DNA from: JBBRZF01 sp038236965
GTDB taxonomy: Bacteria > Acidobacteriota > Terriglobia > Terriglobales > Acidobacteriaceae
DNA: 26,909 nt
Direction: 5' to 3'
Assembly: GCA_038236965.1 (NCBI GenBank)
Contig: JBBRZF010000031.1
Span: 1-26,909, forward strand
In this document: positions 7,069-15,306 of the stretch, in pieces
How positions within the stretch are numbered: position 1 is the first letter of the stretch
Layout: the number at the start of each line of letters is the position of its first letter
Notes under the pieces: generated by a model
The model's input: only the letters and a program-made list of their open reading frames with translations
What the model was told of the DNA's origin: nothing
Databases searched by the model: none
Position numbers and translations under genes: made by a program

Positions 7069-8940
7069 TTATTTCTGTCCAGTGGAGGGCATCGTCAACT
7101 GCAGAGGACCCTTGGCGTCCACCATGCGGGTGATGTGCGGCGTGATGACGATGAGCAATTCGGAATCTTCCTTGTTCTTGTCGTGCTCGCTGAATGCCAG
7201 GCCGACAATGGGAATTCGTCCGAGCCATGGGGAGCCGTTCACCGTGCCGGAATCGGTGTGATTGACCATTCCGGCAAGCACCGCGGGCTCGCCATTCTTC
7301 AAGGTGATTGCGCCCTTGTATTCGCGGTTGGAGATGATGGGCACGCCGTTGACGCTTTGTGTCCCGAGCACGCGCAGTTGCATCTCGAGGTCGAGCGTGA
7401 CATCGGTGTCGCGATGTATCTGCGGAGTTGCTTTTAGGTTCACGCCCAGGTCCTCGTAATTAAACGAAGGGAATGGCGCTTGGTAAGTCTGGTTCTGCAA
7501 GACCTGCGAGATGGCCGCCGTGTTGAAGATGGGCGCATAGCTCGAGGTCAAGATGGGATATCGCTCTCCGATCTTCATGGTTGCCGGAGCGCCTTGGGCG
7601 GCTCGCAGGGTGAGATGCTGCAGCGTCTGAATGTCGGATTCCTGGGCACTGAAACGCAGGACGGAGCCGGGCAGCGTCAAGCCCATGAGGGTGATGCCGC
7701 CGCCGAAGATGGCAAAGGGCGACGAAAGAAGGGACGAGCCGCCTTGCTGTGCGAGGAACTGGGCCACCAGCGCGGCGATAGCGGTAGTGTTCGCCTGGTT
7801 TATGGCGCCGGATGCGATGAGCTGGTTGATGACCTCCTGCACACTCTGATTGCCGAGCAGCTTTGCCGCCTCGGTGGGTATGTTGAACAGGCTGAAGGTG
7901 GGCGGGATTTTGATGCCTATCTGGCGAGCATAGGTGTGCGAGATGGTGAAGACATCGATCTCGAGTGAAACTTGGGGACGTCCGTCGCTCAGAGTTTCAA
8001 GCCATTCGCTGATGGCGTCGAGAACGGGGCTGGGCGCGCGCACGGAGATGGTCGCATTGGACGCCTGCTGGGTGATGAAGCGAACGTCGAAGAGGACGCG
8101 CATCACGTTGACGAGATCATTGATCGCCTGCGGGCTGGTGGCTTCCGGAACATAGAAGGTGCGCAGCGCGGTGCGCTCAAGGGCACGGCGGTTCTGATCG
8201 TTGTCCGTGGCGAAGAGGATGCGATCGCTGCTGAGCGGAGTCCAGAAGGTTCCGGTGAGGCGCGTAGCGATGGAGATGGCGGTAGCGAAATCGACTCCCT
8301 GCACCTGCATGCGAACCTGTCGGGGCTTTACGGAGTCGTCTATAGAAGCAGTCAGGCCATAAGACTTTGCTACATACTCCAGCAGTTCGCGGGAGCTGCC
8401 GCGATACTTAAAGTCCTGCTTCAACACTTCCGGCTGCGCATGAACTTCCATGGCAGCGTGCAGTTTGTCTCCCACCAAGGGAGGACGCGAACGCTGGAAC
8501 TCGGGCAGCATGGTAAGAATCTTCTGCTGCGCGAAGGTATTGGCAGGATCGACTTCCATGGCGTAGCGCACGGCGGCCATGGCTTCCACCTGGTGTCCGT
8601 TGGCGATGTCGTCGTTTGCTTTTTGCAACAACTCGTACATGAGTTGCTGCTTCATCACTTCGCGCGCGGTGATGTACTCGGCGCTGGCAGGATTCAGGCG
8701 CGCAGCTTCACGGAAATTCTCGAATGAACTGCGGAGGTCTTTCTTCTTGCGCGCAGCGAGGCCTTGCTCAAAATGTTTCTTTGCCTTCTTCGCATCATTC
8801 TTGCTGACGTTGCAGGAGGGGCGGGTGGAACCGGGTTCGTTGGAGCACTCGGCAATCGCCGACGCAAGGTTCTGCTGCTGCTGCGCGACCGCAGAGGTGG
8901 CCATGAGGACAGACAAAAATATGGCGATGTGACTGCGCAT
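7069..8940 (-). CDS. Secretin-family outer-membrane protein with N-terminal TPR-like region
   Basis: Predicted outer-membrane secretin of the GspD/PilQ superfamily (623 aa). A signal peptide ends near SAVAQ (about residue 19). Residues of about 45-145 form TPR-like helices (AKKHFEQGLAARKKKDL..., FREAARLNPASAEY). Residues of about 165-240 look like an N0/STN domain, and about 245-320 like a secretin N-domain (VRAPSPVLDAISEWLETL). The C-terminal secretin domain contains VNLKATPQI, the REYKGAITLKNGEPAVLAGM strand pair, LGRIPIVGLAF and SELLIVITPHI, the classic family signature. An Ala/Gln-rich, aliphatic insertion of about 100 residues lies between the N-domain and the secretin core. It is the last of six co-directional genes but lies 57 bp after the HAD gene, so it may have its own promoter. 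T2SS versus type IV pilus role is undecided. Confidence 0.87.
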   Translation of the reverse strand: MRSHIAIFLSVLMATSAVAQQQQNLASAIAECSNEPGSTRPSCNVSKNDAKKAKKHFEQGLAARKKKDLRSSFENFREAARLNPASAEYITAREVMKQQLMYELLQKANDDIANGHQVEAMAAVRYAMEVDPANTFAQQKILTMLPEFQRSRPPLVGDKLHAAMEVHAQPEVLKQDFKYRGSSRELLEYVAKSYGLTASIDDSVKPRQVRMQVQGVDFATAISIATRLTGTFWTPLSSDRILFATDNDQNRRALERTALRTFYVPEATSPQAINDLVNVMRVLFDVRFITQQASNATISVRAPSPVLDAISEWLETLSDGRPQVSLEIDVFTISHTYARQIGIKIPPTFSLFNIPTEAAKLLGNQSVQEVINQLIASGAINQANTTAIAALVAQFLAQQGGSSLLSSPFAIFGGGITLMGLTLPGSVLRFSAQESDIQTLQHLTLRAAQGAPATMKIGERYPILTSSYAPIFNTAAISQVLQNQTYQAPFPSFNYEDLGVNLKATPQIHRDTDVTLDLEMQLRVLGTQSVNGVPIISNREYKGAITLKNGEPAVLAGMVNHTDSGTVNGSPWLGRIPIVGLAFSEHDKNKEDSELLIVITPHITRMVDAKGPLQLTMPSTGQK

Positions 8941-8997
8941 CAGGGAATCCGATTTCTCCGTGGTGATTCTAACCTGAAGCGCTGCTTCCGAACACGC

Positions 8998-9687
8998 CTA
9001 ACCTTGGGCGAGAAGTTCGGTGCAGCAGGAGACGCAAATATCCGGAGCCAATGCCCGGAGCTCTTCGACGGGAAAAATCCCGGTGGCAACGGCGACGATG
9101 GGCAGCCCCAGCGCCTTGGCGGCATGCACGTCCGCAGGCGTGTCGCCTACGAAACAGACACGGGCGGTGGCGCCGAGACGACGTCGCGCCTCTTCCATCC
9201 CATAACGATAAATGCCTTCTCTTAATTCGTTGCGGTCGCTGAAGGACCCGAATGTAAAGAATTGTTTAATTCCAGCGGCTTCCAGTTTGCGCCAGCCGAT
9301 TGGTTCGAGATTGCCGCTGACGATACCCAAAGCCTTGCCGTGTCTTTGCAGAAGCGCGAGCAGTTTGGCGATGGAGGGACATAGCTCGGGTCGCATGTGT
9401 TGCGCGTTACGCAAGACGTCTGCGCACATCGCTGCTTGAGCGGAGAGGAGCCTGGTTCCGAAGTCCGCATCGCTAACGCCGCCCAATCGCGTGGCCGCGC
9501 GGAGGATGCCGATGTCGGTATTGCCATGCACGGGAACGCTGTCGATTCGCAGTTCGCATCCGAAGGTTGACTGCAGGGCCTTGTGAAACGAGTTGTAATG
9601 GACTCCGTCGCGGCTGTTGAGCAGCGTGCCGTCGATGTCGAAGAGGTAAGCGTCGAAATCCAGCAGCCTGAAATCCGCAATGGTCAT
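8998..9687 (-). CDS. HAD-superfamily phosphatase (Gph/phosphoglycolate-phosphatase-like)
   Basis: Soluble Mg-dependent phosphatase of 229 aa. Motif I is FDIDGTLL with the Asp17 nucleophile and the Asp19 acid/base. A helical cap follows, then motif II (GIVSGN), and motif IV is CFVGDTPADVHAAKALG, with a typical VAVATG continuation. Overall length and cap type match the Gph/YniC group, which includes phosphoglycolate phosphatase and MupP (MurNAc-6-phosphate phosphatase). The gene starts 6 bp after the ymdB stop codon and has no good Shine-Dalgarno of its own, so it is likely translated from the shared transcript. Substrate unknown; location downstream of nagZ-anmK makes MupP-like activity worth testing. 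Confidence 0.87.
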   Translation of the reverse strand: MTIADFRLLDFDAYLFDIDGTLLNSRDGVHYNSFHKALQSTFGCELRIDSVPVHGNTDIGILRAATRLGGVSDADFGTRLLSAQAAMCADVLRNAQHMRPELCPSIAKLLALLQRHGKALGIVSGNLEPIGWRKLEAAGIKQFFTFGSFSDRNELREGIYRYGMEEARRRLGATARVCFVGDTPADVHAAKALGLPIVAVATGIFPVEELRALAPDICVSCCTELLAQG

Positions 9688-9693
9688 GGCGCG

Positions 9694-10491
9694 CTAATCG
9701 CGAACACAGATGCGTTCAATGTGGGTGGCGCGTCCGGTGGTCTCGTCGCACTCGATCATGCAGGCGGAGAGGCGAACGTCTCCGGTAGCGGGTTCAAAGC
9801 GGCTGGGCAGGCTGGTGAGGAAGCGGTTAACGATAAGTTCCTTCTGCACGCCGATGACGCCGTCGTAGGGGCCGGTCATGCCGCAATCGGTTTGAACGGC
9901 GGTTCCCTTTGGCAGGACTTGTTCGTCGGCGGTGGGAACGTGCGTGTGGGTGCCGATGATGGCGGTGACGCGGCCATCGAGATACCACCCCATCGCTACT
10001 TTTTCCGAAGTGGCTTCCGCATGCAGGTCAACGAAAATGACCTTGGCTTTTATCTGCCGGAGCAATTCGTCGGCTTTGCGGAAGGGGTCGTCGATGGTGG
10101 CCATGAAGACGCGTCCCTGCAGGTTCATGACTGCGTAGGGAACCCCGCCGCGAGTAGTGCCTTCGTAGACGCCATAGCCGGGCGTTCCGGCGGGATAGTT
10201 GGCAGGGCGCAGCACGCGTCGCGCGGGAGCGTACGGATTGCCGTCGGCGGAGTTCATGTAGTCGATGATCTCGCGCTTGTCCCAGACGTGATTGCCCGTG
10301 GTGAGCACGTCGATGTTGAGGTCGAAAAGTTCTTCGGCGATCTGCGGAGTGACGCCGAAACCGCCGGCGGAATTCTCGGCGTTGGCGATGGTGAGGTCTA
10401 TCTTGTACTCGGCGATGAGGCGCGGCACATGGTCGTGCACAATGGTGCGACCGGGGCGTCCGAAAATGTCTCCAACAAACAGTAAGCGCAC
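9694..10491 (-). CDS. ymdB: YmdB-type metallophosphoesterase (TIGR00282 family)
   Basis: Cytosolic calcineurin-like phosphoesterase of 265 aa; characterised YmdB proteins are dimetal phosphodiesterases able to hydrolyse 2',3'-cyclic nucleotides. The order of metal-binding motifs fits the family: VGDIFGRPGR at the N-terminus (Asp8), ANAENSAGGFG, TTGNHVWDKREI, VDLHAEATSEK, and IGTHTHVPTAD, followed by the TDCGMTGPYDGVIG signature. The start is GTG 10491, with GAGGAG 9 nt upstream (10501-10506 on the + strand). It lies 77 bp after the peptide-binding lipoprotein gene and 6 bp before the HAD gene. I assign the family confidently; the physiological substrate is not established by context. Confidence 0.92.
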   Translation of the reverse strand: MRLLFVGDIFGRPGRTIVHDHVPRLIAEYKIDLTIANAENSAGGFGVTPQIAEELFDLNIDVLTTGNHVWDKREIIDYMNSADGNPYAPARRVLRPANYPAGTPGYGVYEGTTRGGVPYAVMNLQGRVFMATIDDPFRKADELLRQIKAKVIFVDLHAEATSEKVAMGWYLDGRVTAIIGTHTHVPTADEQVLPKGTAVQTDCGMTGPYDGVIGVQKELIVNRFLTSLPSRFEPATGDVRLSACMIECDETTGRATHIERICVRD

Positions 10492-10568
10492 TCTGCGCAG
10501 CTCCTCAAACAGTGTCTTACTTTGATGTTAACACGGCATTTCCGGCGCAAAAGTTTCAGCGCGAGTCG

Positions 10569-12086
10569 CTAGGGAGCGACTTCGGCGGTCTTGAGGAAGT
10601 CGTAGTTGCCGGAAGAACTGAGCTGGACGTTGCGCAAGCGGCGCGAGTGAACGAGCACGTTGTCCAGATACCAGAGGTTGATGTAGGGCTGGTCGATTGC
10701 TACCTGGCGCTGTACCTCGGCATAGATCTGCTTGCGCTTGTCTTCATCGAGGGTGGCGCGGCCTTCGTGAATGAGCGCGTCCACTTTCGGATTGGAGTAG
10801 TAGCTGCGATTGGCGCGCTTGGGCGGGAAACTGGCGGAGTCGAAGACGTTCTCGAACATGTCGGGATCTTCGTTGCCGCCTACCCATCGCAGGGAATAAA
10901 TCTGGAAGGCGCCTTTCACGACGTCCGAATAGAAGGTGGCAAATTCAAAACTGCGGATGTCGAGCACGATGCCGACCTCGCGTAGTTGTTGCTGAAGAAC
11001 GGCGGCGAGCAGGCGCGTGGATTCCTCGGTGGAGGTCTTCATGGTGAGGTGGAAGCGGACGCCGCCGGTTGCGGGGAAGCCGGCGGCATCGAGCAGTTGT
11101 CGCGCGCGCGCGGGGTCATGCGGATATTTCTGCACGTCGTCGGTATAGGCCCAGTGTTGTGGCGGGAGCAGCGAAGCGGCTGGGCGGCAGAAATCTCGCC
11201 AGAGGTAATGAATAAGCGGCTGTCGATCGATGGCGTAGGCCAGCGCCTGTCGGACGCGGACGTCTTTCAGAATAGGGTCGCGCAGATTGAGGGCGACATA
11301 GGTGTAGATGGTTCCGGGCGCGTGCAGCACTTCCACCTTGGGATCATTCTGCAAGGCAACGACCGTGTCCGAGGTGAAGGCGTTGATGGCCGCGTCGGCT
11401 GAACCTTTGCGCAACTCGAGGGCGCGGGTGTTGGCGTCAGGGACAACGATAAAGCGAACGCGTGGAATCTTGGGCAGCTCGCCCCAGTAATTCGCGTTGC
11501 GTTCCAGCGTAACCTGGCGGTCCTGTTCGGCGCTGACGAAGCGAAATGGGCCTGTACCGATGGGGGTGCGGGTGATCTCTTCTCCGCTGCCATTCGGCAC
11601 GATGCCGAGCGCGCCATCGGAAAGGTTCCAGAGCAGCGAAGCGTAGGGCTCCTTCATGTGGAAGACGATGGTGTAGGCGTCCGGCGCTTCCGCGCGGTCC
11701 ACAAAGCGATAGGTGCTCGCCTTGGGGGTGCGGAGCTTGCCGTTCATGATGGAGTCCATCGTGTACTTGACGTCGGCGGAGGTCAGCGGGCGTCCGTCGT
11801 GAAACTTCACATCGTGGCGAAGGTGAAAGACGTAGGTGAGCGGGTCGGGAATCTCCCAGCGCTCGGCAAGCCAGGGTTCGACTTCGAACTTCTCATTGCG
11901 ATGGACGAGTGCGTCGAAGATCAATTTACTGATGCGCTCGGATTGCGCGTCGGTCCCCACGCGGGGATCGAGGTTGGTGGGACTGCTCTCGATGATCATG
12001 ACCACGGTATTGGGATCGGGCTTTCGCGAGCAGGCGGAAATCGCACACAGAATGGCGACGAGCAGCAGCAGGCCCAGCTTACGCAT
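10569..12086 (-). CDS. Lipoprotein oligopeptide/dipeptide-binding protein (SBP family 5)
   Basis: Extracytoplasmic solute-binding protein of a peptide or nickel type ABC importer, 505 aa. A lipoprotein signal peptide ends with lipobox ISAC, Cys19 being the acylated residue. The mature part has the family features: NLDPRVGTDAQS, an LAERWEIPDPLTYVFHLR strand pair, VKFHDGRPLTSADVKYT, GTGPFRF and a C-terminal lobe with ALAYAIDR. No permease or ATPase gene is in the window. Its start overlaps the end of anmK by 8 bp, so it is translationally coupled to the peptidoglycan-recycling genes. By analogy with MppA/OppA-type proteins it may bind murein peptides, but this is inference. Confidence 0.92.
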   Translation of the reverse strand: MRKLGLLLLVAILCAISACSRKPDPNTVVMIIESSPTNLDPRVGTDAQSERISKLIFDALVHRNEKFEVEPWLAERWEIPDPLTYVFHLRHDVKFHDGRPLTSADVKYTMDSIMNGKLRTPKASTYRFVDRAEAPDAYTIVFHMKEPYASLLWNLSDGALGIVPNGSGEEITRTPIGTGPFRFVSAEQDRQVTLERNANYWGELPKIPRVRFIVVPDANTRALELRKGSADAAINAFTSDTVVALQNDPKVEVLHAPGTIYTYVALNLRDPILKDVRVRQALAYAIDRQPLIHYLWRDFCRPAASLLPPQHWAYTDDVQKYPHDPARARQLLDAAGFPATGGVRFHLTMKTSTEESTRLLAAVLQQQLREVGIVLDIRSFEFATFYSDVVKGAFQIYSLRWVGGNEDPDMFENVFDSASFPPKRANRSYYSNPKVDALIHEGRATLDEDKRKQIYAEVQRQVAIDQPYINLWYLDNVLVHSRRLRNVQLSSSGNYDFLKTAEVAP

Positions 12087-13230
12087 AAGTGATTTTTCCC
12101 AGGATGGCTGCGCGCCTAGCTCCGGTTGCGGAAGGTACGTTGGAGGGCAAGCGGTGCCAAGTCTGGTAGGCGAGGACAGCGAAGGCGGCAGCCTCCTTGG
12201 CGTCAGAGGGCAACCCGAGGTCGTCAGTATTGCGGGGTTTCAATCGCCAAGGCGCGATTTCGGCGGCGATCATGGAGACGAGCGTTGCGTTCCTTGCACC
12301 GCCGCCGGAGACGAGGTACTCGCGGAAGTTCGCGGCCGAGTCGTGCGAGGAGATGATCTGCTTCACCGCGATTCCGATGGAGCGGGAAGTAAACGCCGTG
12401 GCGGTAGCGACGATGTCTTCTTTCTGAGCGCGTCCGCAACGCTTGAGGAAGTGAGCAACGAATTCGCAGCCGAACTCTTCGCGTCCCGCGGTCTTCGGGG
12501 CTTTGCGGCGGAAGAACGATACGCGTAAAAGTTCACTGACGATGTTGTCGAGCGCGTGTCCCTTGGCGGCGATGCGTCCTTCGGAATCGAAAGGCTTGTT
12601 AAAGAGATGCTCCGTCACGGCGTCGATGACCATGTTGCCGGGGCCGGTGTCGAAGGCGACGACCTGCTCCGGAGTCGCGCCGGCGGGGATGGCGGACAGA
12701 TTGCCGATGCCACCGATGTTTTGCACGATGCGTCCGCGGGATGCGTGGCGGTAGAGCATGTAATCGAGGAAGGGCACGAGCGGCGCGCCTTTACCGCCAG
12801 CGGCAATGTCGGACGGACGGAAATCGCTGACAACAGGAACTGCTACACGCGCGGCGATGGCCGATGGGTCGCCTATCTGCCAGGATACGACCAGTTTGCG
12901 TCCGAGGAATGGGGCGGAGTCTCCCTGGTGAAAAATCGTCTGGCCGTGGCATCCGACGAGGTCGCACTTTGTGCCGGACTTCTTTTGCGTTTCAAGAATG
13001 GCGTCGGCATAGAGATCGCCGAGAAGGAAACTGAGGCGCGCGAGGTCGGCCACGGAGGCGGACTTGGCGTTCATGGCGGCGAGAACTGCGCGCCGCACGG
13101 GCGCTGGGTAGGCAAATTCGCGATGCGCGATGAGTTCGAGTCGCGTGCGAAAGCCGCGTCCGAGCAGACGCACGAGTGCGACATTGATTCCGTCCGCCGA
13201 AGTTCCGCTCATCACGCCTGCAACGATCAA
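12079..13230 (-). CDS. anmK: Anhydro-N-acetylmuramic acid kinase
   Basis: Cytosolic kinase that cleaves the 1,6-anhydro ring of anhydroMurNAc and phosphorylates it to MurNAc-6-phosphate during cell-wall recycling (383 aa, normal length). Family signatures are MSGTSADGINVAL near the N-terminus, SDFRPSDIAAGGKGAPLVP around the catalytic Asp, QNIGGIGNLS, FDTGPGNMVID, and a C-terminal VSGGGARNATL. The start is TTG 13230 with a purine-rich GGGAGAG 4 nt upstream on the - strand; the next in-frame ATG would delete part of the GTSADG loop region. It lies 22 bp after nagZ and overlaps the downstream lipoprotein gene by 8 bp. Confidence 0.95.
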   Translation of the reverse strand: MIVAGVMSGTSADGINVALVRLLGRGFRTRLELIAHREFAYPAPVRRAVLAAMNAKSASVADLARLSFLLGDLYADAILETQKKSGTKCDLVGCHGQTIFHQGDSAPFLGRKLVVSWQIGDPSAIAARVAVPVVSDFRPSDIAAGGKGAPLVPFLDYMLYRHASRGRIVQNIGGIGNLSAIPAGATPEQVVAFDTGPGNMVIDAVTEHLFNKPFDSEGRIAAKGHALDNIVSELLRVSFFRRKAPKTAGREEFGCEFVAHFLKRCGRAQKEDIVATATAFTSRSIGIAVKQIISSHDSAANFREYLVSGGGARNATLVSMIAAEIAPWRLKPRNTDDLGLPSDAKEAAAFAVLAYQTWHRLPSNVPSATGARRAAILGKITYA

Positions 13231-13252
13231 GCTGCTCTCCCGTGTGGGCAGT

Positions 13253-14380
13253 TTACAAGAAGCGTTCGTCGATGGTGTCTCTATCTGTGGCTAGACGGAC
13301 TTGCTCGGTGAATTCCCAGTTGAGGCGGCGGAGCTTGTCGACTGTCTTTTGCGTGGGTGTGGGGACGGGGCGGCGCTTGAGTTCGGCGGATTTCTTTTTG
13401 AAGGCGAGCACGCGCTTGGCGGCCGTGGTGACGATCTTGGCGAATCGTTTGTCGCGCTCGGCCTCTTGCAGAACTGCGTGGTAGGTGCGCCACACATGCT
13501 CTTCGTTGTGGCAGACGAGGAAGATGTCGGCTCCGGCGCGAAGGGTTTGGATGGCCGCTTCTTCGATGGACGCGACGGCGAGTACGCCGCCCATTTCAAG
13601 GTCGTCGGAGATGATGAGTCCCTTGTAGCCGATCTTCTTTTTCAGGATGTCGGTGATCCACTTCTTCGAGAGTGATGCGGGCGTGTTGTCCTTGGTGACC
13701 GCCGGGTAGCCCGCATGCGCGACCATGACGAAAGGAAGTTCGCGGCGCAGAGTGCGATAGGGAAGCAGGTCTTCGTTCCACAAGTTGTTCCACGGCTTAT
13801 CGATGGAGGGGAGCTTGTGGTGTGTGTCGAGGTCGGCTTCGCCGAGTCCAGGAAAATGTTTTCCGCAGCCCAGGATGTGCTCATCGCGCAGTCCCTTGAG
13901 GAACTCTCGCGCGTAGGCGATGGCGTCTTTCGGGTCGGGCGAGGTGGTGCGCGAAGTCATGACGGAGCGGGAGCGTTCAAAGCCGAGGTCGAGAACGGGC
14001 GCGTAATCGACGTTGAATCCGAGGGTGGAGACCTCGCGTCCGATGAGGCGTCCGTGAAGACGGAAGAGCTTCTTATTGCCCGTGGCAAAAACGTCCGCTA
14101 CGGAAGGCGTAGGGGCGATGACATTCTTGAGGCGATCGACGGTGCCGCCCTCCATGTCCACGCAAAGGAACATGGGGGTAGCGACCTGGCGCTGGGACTC
14201 GCGGAGCAGAGCATGCGTCTGCTGGGCGGAGTCGATGTTGCGGGCAAACAGAATGATGCCGCCGGGCTGCATGGTGGCGAGCGCAGAACGCAGCTTCGCG
14301 GAGGCTTCGAGGCCGTCGAAGCCCAAGGTTAGTAGCTGGCCAACATGAGCGCGGAGTTCGGAGGCGGATTTGGAAGGCAT
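13253..14380 (-). CDS. nagZ: Beta-N-acetylhexosaminidase, glycoside hydrolase family 3 (NagZ-like)
   Basis: Hydrolyses the GlcNAc-anhydroMurNAc link of muropeptides in peptidoglycan turnover (375 aa). Visible GH3/NagZ features are VDMEGGTVDRL (sugar-binding), GCGKHFPGLGEADLDTHH, which carries the KHFPG signature and the Asp/His acid-base loop, VMVAHAGYP, and ISDDLEMGGV, with Asp259 as predicted nucleophile. No signal peptide is seen, so it is probably cytosolic, which fits the recycling role next to AnmK. AAAGGG lies just upstream of the ATG at 14380. It is the first gene of a co-directional run of six. The N-terminal part (ASELRAHVGQLLTLGF) is typical of the acidobacterial/Gram-positive NagZ form. 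Confidence 0.93.
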   Translation of the reverse strand: MPSKSASELRAHVGQLLTLGFDGLEASAKLRSALATMQPGGIILFARNIDSAQQTHALLRESQRQVATPMFLCVDMEGGTVDRLKNVIAPTPSVADVFATGNKKLFRLHGRLIGREVSTLGFNVDYAPVLDLGFERSRSVMTSRTTSPDPKDAIAYAREFLKGLRDEHILGCGKHFPGLGEADLDTHHKLPSIDKPWNNLWNEDLLPYRTLRRELPFVMVAHAGYPAVTKDNTPASLSKKWITDILKKKIGYKGLIISDDLEMGGVLAVASIEEAAIQTLRAGADIFLVCHNEEHVWRTYHAVLQEAERDKRFAKIVTTAAKRVLAFKKKSAELKRRPVPTPTQKTVDKLRRLNWEFTEQVRLATDRDTIDERFL

Positions 14381-14608
14381 CGAGACCCTTTCGGGAGATT
14401 GGGAAATGGTAACACCTGTACCGGCTCACTACAGAGACACGGATTGCCACGAAGGAATTCACCGGGCCCGCGAGTAGGATAAGGCAATTCATAAGGTGTT
14501 GGGTCCGGGTGAACCCAAAAGGGGAATAGGTAAGTAGTTCCGGCCATCCTTGAGAGGCAGTATACGAATCAGTAGTTAACACAGGCCATTTCATCTCTGG
14601 AGGAGAGC
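14381..14608. other. Divergent intergenic region nagZ / glycine-zipper gene
   Basis: 228 bp carrying the outward promoters. On the + strand TTGAGA (14550-14555), 17 bp before TAGTTA, is a weak promoter candidate for the gene at 14609. A small inverted repeat TTGGGT/ACCCAA lies at 14499-14504 and 14513-14518. I see no RNA gene or mobile element here. Confidence 0.35.
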
Positions 14609-15199
14609 ATGCGAAAGACCGTTTTACTTGTGGTACTGCTGTTGTTGAGTGTGGTCGCACTGGCGCAGACACGGACACTGCCGTCAGGCACAACCATCAA
14701 GGTTCGAACGGACACTACGATTCCAGCAAAGCCGGCGGCTGGAGCCGCCTATACGGCGAGCGTGAGTGACGATGTAACGGATAGTTCGGGAGCGGTGTTG
14801 ATTCCGCGCAATTCGCGGGCGCAGTTGGTTGCGCAGGCTTCGCCGGATGGAAAAGATACGACCCTGGATCTGCGCTCGGTGACGGTGAACGGACGTCGTT
14901 TTTCGCTGGTATCTCCGGGGCAGTCGTCGTCTGGCGGAGAAGGTGTAGGCAAGAACCAGCGCACCGCTAAGTATGTGGGCGGCGGAGCGGCGGTTGGCGC
15001 GGTTTTGGGCGCATTGATGGGCGGCGGCAAGGGCGCGGCCATTGGAGCGATCCTTGGCGGTGCAGGCGGCGCGGGAGCGCAAACACTCCGCAAATCCAAG
15101 GCGATTCCTGCGGAAACGGAGTTGAGCTACAAGCTGGCGCAGGATCTGCAGATGCGTCCGGTGGGAACGAGACCCCGGGGAACGTTGCAGAAGAGGTAG
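14609..15199 (+). CDS. Exported glycine-zipper protein of unknown function
   Basis: Predicted envelope protein of 196 aa, not recognised as a named gene. The start ATG has a strong GGAGGAG (14599-14605). A signal peptide (MRKTVLLVVLLLLSV, cleavage near ALAQ) is followed by a beta-rich region of about 90 residues (LPSGTTIKVRTDTTI, VLIPRNSRAQLVA, LRSVTVNGRRFSL). This resembles the SH3-like domain that often carries an LPxGTxI start. Residues of about 127-157 (VGGGAAVGAVLGALMGG, GAAIGAILGGAGG) form a glycine zipper with GxxxG spacing, a feature of membrane-inserting or oligomerising helices. The C-terminus is basic. The gene stands alone, followed by its own terminator, and is convergent with mutS. 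Confidence 0.8.
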   Translation: MRKTVLLVVLLLLSVVALAQTRTLPSGTTIKVRTDTTIPAKPAAGAAYTASVSDDVTDSSGAVLIPRNSRAQLVAQASPDGKDTTLDLRSVTVNGRRFSLVSPGQSSSGGEGVGKNQRTAKYVGGGAAVGAVLGALMGGGKGAAIGAILGGAGGAGAQTLRKSKAIPAETELSYKLAQDLQMRPVGTRPRGTLQKR

Positions 15200-15227
15200 G
15201 GAAGTAGGGAGTAGCGAGTAGCGAGGA
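15196..15227 (+). repeat. Short tandem repeat tract (GTAG(G/C)GA, 7-8 bp unit)
   Basis: GTAG recurs at 15196, 15204, 15211 and 15218 (spacing 8, 7, 7 bp), with units close to GTAGGGA or GTAGCGA. The tract begins within the stop codon of the glycine-zipper gene and precedes its terminator. Confidence 0.7.
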
Positions 15228-15233
15228 AAGTTC

Positions 15234-15265
15234 AAAGGCGTGTCCAACAAGGGCGCGCCTTTTTT
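15234..15265 (+). terminator. Rho-independent terminator of the glycine-zipper gene
   Basis: A 12 bp stem (15234-15245 with 15251-15262, including two G-T pairs) closes a 5 nt AACAA loop and is followed by a T-run to 15265. Confidence 0.85.
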
Positions 15266-15306
15266 GTGGGCTGGCTAGAATCCGCTTGTGTCGCAATGTC
15301 AAATGC

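Noticed and set aside
9583..10485. Long open frame of 300 codons on the + strand opposite ymdB and the HAD gene
   Set aside because: It is antisense to two well-supported genes, has no recognisable domain, and such long antisense frames are usual in GC-rich codon-biased DNA.
12556..13311. 251-codon open frame on the + strand opposite anmK
   Set aside because: No start signal, no motif, and anmK is intact on the other strand.
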